DNA of 25,482 bases. It comes from Stemphylium vesicarium (Eukaryota; Ascomycota; Dothideomycetes; Pleosporales; Pleosporaceae). The notes under the pieces were generated by a model. It was not told the DNA's origin. It did not search any database and was given only the letters and a program-made list of their open reading frames with translations. Of this stretch, positions 9,776 through 18,536 are shown one piece after another. The DNA is taken from positions 1-25,482 of the forward strand of contig QXCR01000274.1 in assembly GCA_004380135.1 (NCBI GenBank). The letters are read 5' to 3'. Each line of letters opens with the position of its first letter. The stretch's first letter is position 1. The position numbers were made by a program, and so were the translations under genes.

Positions 9776-10864
9776 ATGTTTCTCCGTACATCGCGCACAT
9801 ACACCCGGGCACTCCACACGTCGACGCGCGCGATTTCGGCCCGGCCATCCATATACGCACCAAACGATTCTTTCCGAACTCGGCAAAACGCCAGTCCAAA
9901 AATTTCGACAAAACAGTCACACTTCAACATCAGCAACAGACGCTCGATCGCAACCGCCACCGCACCGCGCCTTCAACGAACCGGCTCCGCTGAAAAAGGG
10001 ATCTCAACATCCAAAATGGCTGGCGAAGACCACTACCTCACACTTTCGTGCCCTGACAAGGCGGGCATCGTTTACGCCGTCACGGGACTGCTAGCAAAGG
10101 AGAACCTCACGATTCTCGACCTGCAGCAATTTTCCGACCCGGATTCCAAGACGTTCTTCATGCGCGTGCATTTCGGACATGCTGCCGATGTATCCGCGCT
10201 GCAAGAAAGCATGAAAGCGCTCGCAGCGGAGATGAGCATGACGTACCAAATCCAGCGTGTCGACGCCGCGCCCAAAGTACTAATCATGGTCTCGAAAATT
10301 GGACACTGCCTCAACGACCTGCTCTTCCGTGTAAAGTCTGGACAGCTCAAAGTCCAAGTGCCCATTATCGTGTCGAACCACCCCGAATTCGCGGAGCTGG
10401 CAAAGAACAACGGAATCGAGTTCCACCATTTGCCCGTCACAAAGGACACCAAGGAGCAGCAGGAGACGCAGATTCTGGACTTGATCGCAAAGCACAAGAT
10501 CGATCTTGTTGTGCTGGCGCGCTACATGCAGGTTCTCTCACCTCGCCTGTGCACTGAGATGTCTGGCAAAATTATCAACATCCATCACTCTTTCTTGCCG
10601 TCTTTCAAGGGCGCGAAACCGTACCACCAGGCGTATGAGCGTGGCGTCAAGATTATCGGTGCGACGGCGCATTTTGTCACAAAAGATCTGGACGAGGGCC
10701 CGATCATCGAGCAGCGCGTTGCGAGGGTCGATCATGCGCTGAGTCCCAAGCAGCTTGTGGAGGAGGGAAGCAATGTCGAGAGTCAGGTGCTGGCCGCGGC
10801 GGTCAAGTGGTGGAGTGAGAAGAGGGTGTTCTTGAACGGACAGAAGACGGTTGTGTTCAACTAG
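9776..10864 (+). CDS. purU: Formyltetrahydrofolate deformylase (PurU-like)
   Basis: It hydrolyses 10-formyl-tetrahydrofolate to formate and tetrahydrofolate, balancing one-carbon units. The protein has 362 residues. Residues 1-80 are Arg/Ser/Thr-rich, almost free of acidic residues, and look like a mitochondrial presequence. An ACT domain follows (about 84-165, starting YLTLSCPDKAGIV), then the formyltransferase-fold catalytic domain (about 170-362). The catalytic triad of this fold is visible: Asn268 and His270 in NIHHSFLP, and Asp306 in LDEGPII. The core matches the usual length of about 280 residues. The frame is open back to 9665 without an ATG, so 9776 is the first in-frame ATG. A second ATG at 10016 (residue 81) in a strong context (AAAATGG) begins exactly at the core domain and could give a cytosolic form. 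No intron is apparent. Confidence 0.93.
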   Translation: MFLRTSRTYTRALHTSTRAISARPSIYAPNDSFRTRQNASPKISTKQSHFNISNRRSIATATAPRLQRTGSAEKGISTSKMAGEDHYLTLSCPDKAGIVYAVTGLLAKENLTILDLQQFSDPDSKTFFMRVHFGHAADVSALQESMKALAAEMSMTYQIQRVDAAPKVLIMVSKIGHCLNDLLFRVKSGQLKVQVPIIVSNHPEFAELAKNNGIEFHHLPVTKDTKEQQETQILDLIAKHKIDLVVLARYMQVLSPRLCTEMSGKIINIHHSFLPSFKGAKPYHQAYERGVKIIGATAHFVTKDLDEGPIIEQRVARVDHALSPKQLVEEGSNVESQVLAAAVKWWSEKRVFLNGQKTVVFN

Positions 10865-11506
10865 GTGGCGCATGGAAGGGTTGAGAAGAAGGGGTCTTTA
10901 CAAGTCATGTAAATACACAAAAGCGAATCTAGAGTTCTCTCAGTCGTCACTGATACATGTAGAGGCGGTTTTGTTGCCCTCGTTGCGAAGGAGCCAAAGC
11001 AGGTGTGCCGAATCCTGTGCCAAGGAGCGGAACACCATTGATTACACCAAAGACAACGACTTTCGGGTAAATGCTTAGATGCATCGATTCAAACCGCAGG
11101 AATACATTCTTATTCATGACTCTGATTTACCCCAGCTCGTGTGGCCAGCCTCTCCCGCATTTTGCGACGTGAACGGGTGCCTCATTGGTAAGGCTCGGTA
11201 AAGTTCCGATCAGAAGCTAAACCTAAACCGATATGTGCCTCGAGACGGTGCCAGCTGGAGAAGTACGAATCACCCGTGCAGCCATGCGCTCGTCACGATC
11301 CGAAATTGTGGGGTTGGGGTAGATGCCACGACACGGGAACCATGGGGTAATGTGAAGTGCAGAGAGGAAGAGAGAGGGGAAAATGTATAAGTAGATAGCG
11401 AAAGGTCGTAAAATGTTCCATTATTCATTACACACAGCTCAATTCTTTCATCTTTCATCTTATAGGTACAACTACCTAGTCACGAAGGTGCAGACATATA
11501 TTCAAC
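10865..11506. promoter_or_regulatory. Intergenic region with SDR promoter
   Basis: This is 642 bp without a gene. TATAAGTA at 11386-11393 lies 121 bp upstream of the SDR start codon and is followed by a CT-rich segment (about 11435-11465), as is common near fungal transcription starts. The first half is presumably the 3' flank of the deformylase gene. Confidence 0.45.
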
Positions 11507-12407
11507 ATGGCATCAAGTTCGACATCCGAGCCAGTGAAGAAGGTGCAGCTTGAGGGCAAGGTGATCGCAATCACAGGCGCTAACAGAGGTAATCTTCATC
11601 CGCTTCATCCCTCGGCTCGCATTACTCACGTCACAACTCTAGGTATCGGTCTGGGCATAGCAGATTGCTGTCTCTCCAATGGCGCCTCAAAAATCTACTC
11701 AATTGACATTGGCGAGACCGGCGATGAATTCGCCGCCCTATCATCCAAATACCCCAACCAGCTTTTCGCCGTGCAAGCCGACGTCACAAAAGAAGAGTCC
11801 ATCCAGGCTGCCGTCGACAAGGTACTGAGTGAAGCCGGTGCACTGCACGGTATGGTGTGCAACGCGGGACGAACAAAGCACAAGCCCGCGCTGGACTTTA
11901 CGACAGAGGAGATCGACCAATTATGGGGTGTGAACTTGTACGGTAGCTTTTATTCTGCACGATGCGCGGCGAGGGCTTTCATCAAGCAGGGTGTGAAGGG
12001 AAGTATTGTGTTCACCGCATCAATGGCGTCGTACCGTCCTAATAAGGTAGGCCCATACGCTTCATCTCCAGTTGTGTCTTGTATTAACATCCACCTAGCG
12101 CGTCCCATCCGCACCTTACGGCGCCTCCAAAGCAGGTGTCAAGAACATGACACATACGCTTGCTATGGAATGGGCGCAGTATAACATCAGGGTGAACTCG
12201 GTGTCTCCAGGCCTTGTCAAGACAGCGATGACATATTGGGTCGAGCAGCAGCCAGATTGGGAACAACAGCTCAAGTACTACGGTGGTATGCCGAGATTAG
12301 CGGCGGTTGAGGAGCTCGGAGGCGCGTACGTGTACTTACTTAGCGACGCGGCGAGTTATACGACGAGTATCGACATTCCGGTCAATGGAGTTATTGGTAT
12401 CTGTTGA
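11507..12407 (+). CDS. Classical short-chain dehydrogenase/reductase, 3 exons
   Basis: The exons are 11507-11588, 11643-12046 and 12099-12407, with introns of 54 nt (GTAATC...CTCTAG) and 52 nt (GTAGGC...CACCTAG). The spliced product has 264 residues. Splicing restores TGANRGIG (residues 23-30), the dinucleotide-binding motif. NAG is at 101-103, and the catalytic residues are Ser154 (FTASMAS), Tyr169 and Lys173 (YGASK). Asp49 at the end of the second strand would favour NAD, while Arg27 in the glycine motif is often seen with NADP, so cofactor preference is open. The closest recognisable group is the fungal mannitol dehydrogenase/L-xylulose reductase-like SDRs. The substrate cannot be assigned. 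It is a cytosolic soluble enzyme without signal or membrane segments. Confidence 0.9.
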
Positions 12408-12693
12408 TAGACGTTGATGAAGAAGACAGTTCTACAGGGTGTGGTGACGGGGTAACACGGTAGTAGAGACGTTAGCGTTTCGTATAGTCATCTCCCAAAT
12501 CGAAGCAACATGCCGAATACTCGCTTCCCTGATCCAATCCTACGCCCAGTTAGGTAGCTGCGAGGCTCATATGGTTGTCTGACACACTGTTTGAATTGAT
12601 GATGAAGAAAGAATAAATGACTAAAGGATCGAGAAGCTTATATTGCACACCACCACAGGCACCTTGGCTATGCGTAAGCGAATTTGTCTGCTT
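12408..12693. other. Convergent intergenic region
   Basis: This is the 3' flank shared by the SDR (+) and the dehydrogenase pseudogene (-). There is no ORF with family features, and no clear terminator-like signal beyond AT-rich stretches such as AATAAATG near 12612. Confidence 0.4.
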
Positions 12694-13501
12694 TTAAGGG
12701 AATCGAATAACAATTTTTACATCCTCTGTCCTCTCAAACCTCCGGTAATATTCCGGAGCTTCTTCCATGCTCATTTCCTGGTCAACGATGAAACTTGGCC
12801 TTGCCTAACCACTCGCGATGAGATCTGAAAGTATAGGGGCGTACATTTTGTGGTCTAAACCTCCGGACATGAAGGGAAGACGCTTATCACGAAAAGCCGA
12901 AATAGTGAAAGTGATTTTCGGAGAAATGACAGAGCCGCGCGGTGTACCTGAAGTTTCTGGGAAGATAGACTTGACACCCACTTGGCCGATACCTTTACCG
13001 AACCTCGTCACCTGTATTATCTACCTCATAAATATGTCATGCTCGTATTCCAGGCTACTGTTCAACGCCTCGGCGCCCACGCAGTTAACAGATCCTACTG
13101 TCAGTAGTACTGGGATAGAACATGTGGTGAATCGTGTTGTATATTGTGCTACGGGAACTGAGATCTATATCTCTGCTGGCTAGCGTTGTGGGCGCTAAGC
13201 CTCGTACGTGCTAGCCTGGAGTGAGTGAGAGATGGGATGGAACCTGGGTCATATACCCTGAGGCCCACACGGTGGCTGACACCTACCACTCCGCCGCTTG
13301 GTTCCAAGTACAAGATCTCCTGCAAAGCATCTGTTTCGACAAAATTGATCGGAATTGCTCCGATTTGACTCGGCGGGGACGAGGTGTGATTGAACGTAGT
13401 CTACAACGTAGACCTTGGAAGCGCCGCGGATCATAGCAGAATGGGCGGATAACAGGTCGACTGGGCCAGCGTCGAAGATGGCTATTGTGTCGCCCGGCTC
13501 G
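12694..13501 (-). pseudogene. Zinc alcohol dehydrogenase, formaldehyde dehydrogenase-like; disrupted
   Basis: Read on the minus strand, EPGDTIAIF opens the Rossmann domain of a glutathione-independent formaldehyde dehydrogenase-type enzyme. The segment runs through SKVYVVD, AIPINFVETDALQEIL, VNCVGAEALNSSLEYEHD and GQVGVKSIFPETSGTPRG to the C-terminal EEAPEYYRRFERTEDV and a normal TAA at 12696-12694. Defects are: the glycine motif changed to DAGPVDL (two G-to-D changes), one extra A near 13364-13366 shifting the frame, TAG in place of an expected Gln (MR*IIQV) and another TAG after DLIASG, a 183-bp insertion at 13099-13281, and no N-terminal zinc-binding domain. The open frame continues to 13569 but no longer matches the family. 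The base changes fit G-to-A/C-to-T decay. Confidence 0.85.
13099..13281. mobile_element. 183-bp insertion with TG...CA ends (candidate solo LTR)
   Basis: On the + strand the insert begins TGTCAGTAGT and ends GTGGCTGACA, a 6-bp terminal inverted repeat TGTCAG/CTGACA. It is flanked on both sides by CCTAC (13094-13098 and 13282-13286). Removing the insert and one CCTAC restores the dehydrogenase frame exactly (GGVVGSVNC). A TG...CA sequence with a 5-bp target duplication is the signature of a retrotransposon LTR, so I infer a solo LTR. Its family is unknown; beyond the TGTCAG start it does not obviously match the repeats at 7806-8469. Confidence 0.75.
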
Positions 13502-13761
13502 CTTTGCTTTGGGGGATAGGCTTTTTTGCACCCCGAAGATTGAGGGTACTTTCGCAGTGGGGCGTCCAATCAGAACTGTTTCCGCGCTTGGATGATCTTT
13601 CAGTTAGATTGCCCTGACACTATGCGTGATCGTTGAGGTAAATTGTCCGTCGGGGTTATATCCCTGTTTAGTTAATTTATGCGGGAGGCTCGCTTTCTGA
13701 GTCTATGACATTGTTGCTTGATCTTATCGAACACGTTCACTTGACTAACGAGAATACCTTG

Positions 13762-15372
13762 TTAAGCGTACACACTTCCTTGGGAACGATGTAGAAATTC
13801 GCCACGCCTAAGAAGTATATCCAGCCCATCAGTTCTCCTCCCATCGCAAGAAAGCTGCCCACTTGCGATGCTAGAAAGTGCGATCTGCTTGCTTGAACCC
13901 CTGAGCTCGCAGACATCTTTTAGAGTTGCAGATACTCTTTTTACAAAGCTGTTGTATGTTACGTCCCATAAATCACCCAATACTTTCTCAAACGTATCTC
14001 GATGCTTCTTTTGCAATATAGCTACTCCAATGACGAGCATAGGCCAGCACAGGGGCTCCGCGAGGTGATAGGACATTTTCTGCCCCGTTTCCGGCCCTTG
14101 AGCATAAACAAAAGATGGTTTGGAAAGAAGTTCATTCGCCTCGCTAACCCAGTTTTGGATGTCCACATCCGTATATGCGACACTAGGATCTGTGATCTTT
14201 GCAAGAAGTATCTCCAAAGCCAGAATATAGAGGCGAGGAGTGCAGTCTTCTGCTAGGAAAGGATTCGCGACATCCTCCCCGCGAAAATGAAGAGCGGAGG
14301 TCGCATCGAGAATAGCTTTAGTCTCATTGATCCTTTCACGACATTGTTGAGCTTGAGTCACCTCCGCTGCGCTGAGGGGATCATTTCGCGACAATAGTGT
14401 GATTCGATATACAAGCATGTATAGGGCGGGTACAGGTCCAAGGAATGAAGAACTTGGGAACGGCTCAACATCTTGAGGTCCAGGACGGGCTATCTGCCAG
14501 TATGCCTCGAGATCTTCTAGACGGTCGGGCTCGGAAGGCTCCTGTTTGTCTGATTCGAAGATGGCACGTGTCGCAATATGATAGATGGTCATGTCAGTTT
14601 GCATTCGAAGGAAAGCCATTCGGCTCTTTGATGCGCGGCCAGCTTCGAGGTTGCATGACAACATGCGTAGAAATTGGAACGACGCGTAGAAATGTGTGAG
14701 AGAAGAGCACTGTGCGTCGGACAATCTTTCTCCGAAGATACCGGCAAAGATGACCGCACATACAACTGGGTCTTCCGGGACTCTCATACTAGTAATACTT
14801 TCTCGTAGGCCACGGACCGCTTGTGCATAGTGTTGCATAGCATATGCTAGGAGTGTGTTCTGACGTAGGGCATGATGGTGTTCTGCCACAGCCAGCATAG
14901 CATCCATGAGCCAAGGAACTTGCAATGCAAGGGATAGGCAGTGGGAGCTGTCTCGATAAAAAGGATGAGCCCTCCCGTCGCAGAGACTTGGCGCATAGAA
15001 CGAAACGAAATACGAGAACATGGATTGGTCTTGCGTTGAACGAAACCCGGAATGCCCGGCGATAACTTTGGGGGGCGGTGGAGATAGACCCCGGACTTGC
15101 AGGCTCTCGCAATCAGGATGTGCAGCCGTGAACGCCGTCACACATTTTCGTAAGGATGTCGGTCGACGTGCAGAAGAATGCGTATGAGGCTGCGGGAACG
15201 TGGGAGGAATGCCACGCCAGTGGCATACTAGGCCAAGGGTGACGCACGCTTGACAGTATGGCCTATTCTCATCGCATTTCTTGCGTCGCTTTAGGCATGA
15301 CAGGCACCCCGGTTTAACTCGTAGCCTTGGCCGATTAGATTGATGCAGCGGAATTGTCTGTCGTTGGTCCAT
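13762..15372 (-). CDS. Zn(II)2Cys6 transcription factor
   Basis: This is a fungal-specific nuclear regulator of 536 residues in one exon, starting at the ATG 15372-15370. The DNA-binding domain has the six cysteines C23, C26, C33, C40, C43 and C50 in the spacing C-x2-C-x6-C-x6-C-x2-C-x6-C, with the basic stretch LKRRKKC. A short linker (about 51-110) follows. The remaining 400 or so residues are helical, with the character of the fungal-specific transcription factor domain (for example FSYFVSFYAPSLCD and the motif WLMDAMLAVAEHHHAL). It is transcribed divergently from the truncated SDR at 16303 and lies just upstream of the broken dehydrogenase, so these may be former targets. It has no stop codons or frameshifts and appears intact despite its damaged neighbours. 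Confidence 0.9.
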   Translation of the reverse strand: MDQRQTIPLHQSNRPRLRVKPGCLSCLKRRKKCDENRPYCQACVTLGLVCHWRGIPPTFPQPHTHSSARRPTSLRKCVTAFTAAHPDCESLQVRGLSPPPPKVIAGHSGFRSTQDQSMFSYFVSFYAPSLCDGRAHPFYRDSSHCLSLALQVPWLMDAMLAVAEHHHALRQNTLLAYAMQHYAQAVRGLRESITSMRVPEDPVVCAVIFAGIFGERLSDAQCSSLTHFYASFQFLRMLSCNLEAGRASKSRMAFLRMQTDMTIYHIATRAIFESDKQEPSEPDRLEDLEAYWQIARPGPQDVEPFPSSSFLGPVPALYMLVYRITLLSRNDPLSAAEVTQAQQCRERINETKAILDATSALHFRGEDVANPFLAEDCTPRLYILALEILLAKITDPSVAYTDVDIQNWVSEANELLSKPSFVYAQGPETGQKMSYHLAEPLCWPMLVIGVAILQKKHRDTFEKVLGDLWDVTYNSFVKRVSATLKDVCELRGSSKQIALSSIASGQLSCDGRRTDGLDILLRRGEFLHRSQGSVYA

Positions 15373-16302
15373 TTTGTTCGGTGGTGTGAGAAGGTGGGAT
15401 TGGACCTATATCATCCGGCAGGTGTCTTTCGTCCTGACGCCGAAAGGAGACTCCTGCTTCTAGACGCGTATTCGCGGAATCAATTTGGGGGTAGGAGAAG
15501 AGAAGAGCTGGAATCGAAATGCCCGTTCAATTTGCTGATGGAGATAACAGGGTCCAATCGGGCCACGTGTCTGTAAGCCGACCCCATACCCGGACGAGAT
15601 GACGGGTGTGCAAGTCTCCTGGACTCGTCTTCCTTAACAATACCTACGAAATTGCACTCCCAGCTCGCATTACCCTTCGGGCCCATCCGATTACACTTTG
15701 CTTGTGTGGGGCGTGATCTGCATCATGCACAGCGGAAAGTTGTGTGATTGGGCGCGAAGCACTAGCGCTGATGTCCCCTAGCTTTTCAAATCTGGCCTCG
15801 ACCACCACCTACGCGACCCGCGGCTTTACACGACAGCCAACATGTACTTAAGTCCTGTGAACGGAGATAGCGCATGACGGCCCAACTGCCAAACTGCCAT
15901 TATGCCTGTGCGAATACCTCCCGCCTATCTTTTGTCCGCAGCTAGCTTGTTCTGGGGGCGCCGCCGCGACTCACCCCTACTACGATCGTGACTCGCTCAA
16001 ACAATGGCGTCCGTAATGGAACATATAAAGTAGTTGATACAGAAGTGTCGCAGGCCAAGCGCTGTCGGAAACCTTGTTACTAATAACGCCGCGCGATGAC
16101 CTTTATATATGCTCAGCTAGGATGCTACATTCAATACAACATACACTCTTTCCTAGTTTTTCTGTCCACAATACCCGCACCCTACCGTGCGACAAGAAGT
16201 AAATCAATCACCATCAAACAATACAGCTTCATCTGCGTCAATCTTTTTGAGCTTTCCGACACTCAAGATAGACAACGACACTTAGACACCTCATCCACGA
16301 TC
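15373..16302. promoter_or_regulatory. Divergent promoter region, regulator/SDR
   Basis: This 930-bp interval separates the Zn2Cys6 gene (-) from the truncated SDR (+). TATA-like elements for the + side are at 16021-16030 (ACATATAAAG) and 16104-16109 (TATATA). GC-rich CCGCGG-type triplets, of the kind bound by Zn2Cys6 proteins, occur near 15819 (ACCCGCGGC), but binding is speculative. ORFs in the interval have no family features. Confidence 0.45.
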
Positions 16303-16592
16303 ATGACACCCCCATACAGTTTCGACAGCACGGCGACAGATGTCGCTGCCGATTTATCAGCCAACATCCGTGGCAAGACGGTTCTGGTCACTGGCGTCAC
16401 ACCGAACAGTCTGGGCTCTCATTTCGTCGAGACAGTTGCCGCACACTCGCCCGAACTCCTGATCCTCGCTTCTCGAACGCAAGACAGCATCGACAAGGCC
16501 TCCACCGCAATTCACGCCTTGAACGCCAACGTTGCAATCCGCTCGATCATCGTCGATCTGGGCTCGCTCGCTTCTGTGCGCAAGGCCGCGGC
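16303..16592 (+). pseudogene. SDR (retinol dehydrogenase-like) N-terminus cut by hAT insertion
   Basis: From the ATG at 16303 about 96 codons encode the first strands of a Rossmann-fold SDR: KTVLVTGVTPNSLG (nucleotide-binding turn, residues 25-38), LLILASRT and IIVDLGSLASVRKAAA. This is the N-terminal pattern of fungal NAD(P)-binding proteins annotated as retinol dehydrogenase- or WWOX-like. The coding sequence changes abruptly at 16593 into hAT terminal sequence and stops at 16633-16635. NAG, Ser, Tyr and Lys catalytic motifs are absent and the 3' part is not found downstream in this window. In-frame sequence back to an ATG at 16096 reads like a leader, so 16303 is preferred. Codon use before the break is normal, so the insertion seems recent relative to decay. 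Confidence 0.85.
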
Positions 16593-18367
16593 CAGACCTG
16601 CCAACAAGCCAGCCGGCTTGACCCGGCTGGCTTGAGAGGCTTGAGGCTTGACTCTTCTATCAAGCCAAGCTCGTCCTTATGAAACTGTAAGCCAGCCAAG
16701 CTGAGGATAGGAAAAAGCTTGATGAGCTTAGATAGCTTAAGGTTCTTAGCGCCTAGGGGGGTTCTTTTAGTATTACTATATTAGTAGGTACTAGTACTAA
16801 CTAATATCACTCTACTACTAACGCGTTGCTATAGAATAATACTAATAAATAATATAATTATTAGTATTCTTACTCTTTATTAATATTATTACTCTGTAAA
16901 AACGTCGCCCTATGCCACTGCGCCAGTACGTGCCCAAAAAAGGTACAGTAACGATAACTATCGTTACGGTGCATAGGATAGTATATATATCGATTGTGAC
17001 ATACTCTAGTTATACTCTTATTATCGCAATTATACTAGCTAAAAAACGTATCTTAGACGCACTTATTACCCTAAATAAGCGTACTAAAGTCGCGCCTTAT
17101 AGTACTACTAGCTAGCCTATTATACTCTTACTACTATATTAATTACCTTATAAAGCCCTAGTTAAAGCGTCTTAAGCTACTAATTTTAAGTTATAATTAT
17201 AAGAGTTATAAGCTAAAAACGCTATTATTACGCCTTAAAAGAGTAGTAAGAAGATAATAGTAGCCTTATCTTAAGACGCACTTAAAGAGCTCGTAGATAA
17301 GGGCTTTAATATACACCTTAAGGATAACTTTAATAGTATTAATTAGGCTCGTTTACTAAAGTATATAAAGCCTATGGTAGAGCCACGCTAGCGCAAAAGC
17401 TGGATATACTTATACGGTTTCCGCGTTGCGCTGCTTAAGGACCCAAACCGCATATACTTCGTGTGTCGATACTGCCACGAGCGCAAGTTTATCGATGCTG
17501 GCCGTGGTGGCATCTTCGAAACAACGCGCGCTGTATCAGCTGCAGCGCGTCACTTAATGGAGCAGAGACGTGGCCATAGTCACCGGGCGCCTGGCAAGTC
17601 GGCGGTTGCTATGCAAGAGAGTCTCCTCTATCGAGTATTTAAAGTTAGTACAACAAGCGTCTCCCAAGCAGTTGCCAACGAGCTCGTTAGCTTTAGTACC
17701 CACCGCTTCAGGCTCGCCGCAGTAGGCTGGCTCGTTGAGAACAATCATCCACTCTCGGAGTTCAAAACGCCAGCGTTTCGACAACTTCTTGCAGCAGCCA
17801 ACCCAGAGGCAGAGAAAGCGCTCTGGACGTCTCATATGAGCGTCTCGCGCTACGTTGTGCGCCTATACGATTACCTAAAGCCGCTCGTTATTAAGGAGCT
17901 GTCGCAAGCGCTAAGCAAAATCCACCTAAGCTTTAACGGCTGGACGACGAAAAGCGGTAAGCGTAGCTTCTTAGGTATTATTGCGTACTACGTTAGTAGC
18001 TAGGGCGACTTAATAGACCTACCTATTACGCTACTATAATTAATAGGCGCCTATAGTAGAGAGTAGATAGCTAAGGCAATCTATAAAACGATATAGGAGT
18101 TTAGTATTAACCTACTTATAGTTAGCTACTTTATACTTAATAATGCGAGCAATAATGACAGCGCAGTGCTCGCTCTCGCGCAGACGATGGGCTTTAACGC
18201 TACCCATCGTCGCCTCCGCTGCGGTCCTCATACACTTAACCTCATTGGCTAGATGCTCCTTTGGGGCAAGGACTCTCAAGCCTACGACAACGATGCGAGC
18301 GAGTTTGCTAATAAGGATGAGTATATAAGTAAGTGGAGGCGCGACGGCCCTTTAGGAGTCTTACTAG
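16593..18367 (+). mobile_element. hAT-family transposon copy 1 (5' part)
   Basis: The element begins at or next to CAGACCTGCCAACAAGCC, directly within the SDR reading frame. GGCTTG and its complement CAAGCC recur in both orientations between 16600 and 16710, a subterminal repeat array like those bound by hAT transposases. The transposase frame follows from 16912. If the first base is C16593, the 8-bp target duplication should be GCCGCGGC (16585-16592). The partner copy was not found, so the right end is missing or outside the window. Homology ends at about 18366, where a second element's terminal sequence begins. Confidence 0.7.
16912..18366 (+). pseudogene. hAT transposase, copy 1, RIP-damaged and 3'-truncated
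   Basis: A single frame can be followed from ATG 16912 through many TAG/TAA codons. The stretch 17395-18003 is almost undamaged, and one open segment (17461-18003) codes for 180 residues. Visible features are a zinc-finger-like YFVCRYCHERK, the catalytic-core start LSFNGWTTKSGKRSF, the second motif ILNNASNND, and RRLRCGPHTLNLIG. In functional hAT transposases the second motif carries a catalytic Asp (DNASNND); here it is AAT (Asn, 18139-18141). The C-terminal half, including the hAT dimerisation domain, is absent. It is related to copy 2 on the opposite strand. No function is expected. Confidence 0.85.
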
Positions 18368-18536
18368 CAGAGAAGTCAACAAACAAAACAACCAATATTT
18401 AAGGCGTAGATGTTGATTGATTAGCTCATTTCTTAGGGTTGTAGTTTGTTTGTTTGAGTTGATAATACTAAAGAGCCAATTTTTAGTTAGTTAATTAATT
18501 AAATATTAATAGACTTAAGGTTCTAAAGGGACGTTT
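18360..18536. repeat. Inverted-repeat segment at the hAT-1/hAT-2 junction
   Basis: TCAACAAACAAAACAACC (18376-18393) and its imperfect complement at 18437-18462 (starting GGTTGTAGTTTG, ending GAGTTGA) form an 87-bp inverted repeat. It lies between the end of hAT-1 homology and the stop codon of hAT-2. CAGAGAAGTC at 18368 has the CAG start common in hAT ends, preceded by CTTACTAG as a possible 8-bp target site. It may be the right terminus of hAT-2 or a small independent MITE. The matching left terminus was not found. Confidence 0.4.

Noticed and set aside
12818..13183. 121-codon + strand ORF
   Set aside because: It is the antisense of the dehydrogenase pseudogene and part of the LTR-like insert, with no protein-family signal of its own.
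13099..13281. An intron of the dehydrogenase
   Set aside because: GT-AG options near the borders leave a stop or shift the frame, whereas removal of the insert plus one 5-bp repeat restores it exactly.
16096..16302. Upstream start of the truncated SDR at ATG 16096
   Set aside because: The extra 69 codons have no family similarity and include a TATA-like site; the typical SDR N-terminus begins at 16303.
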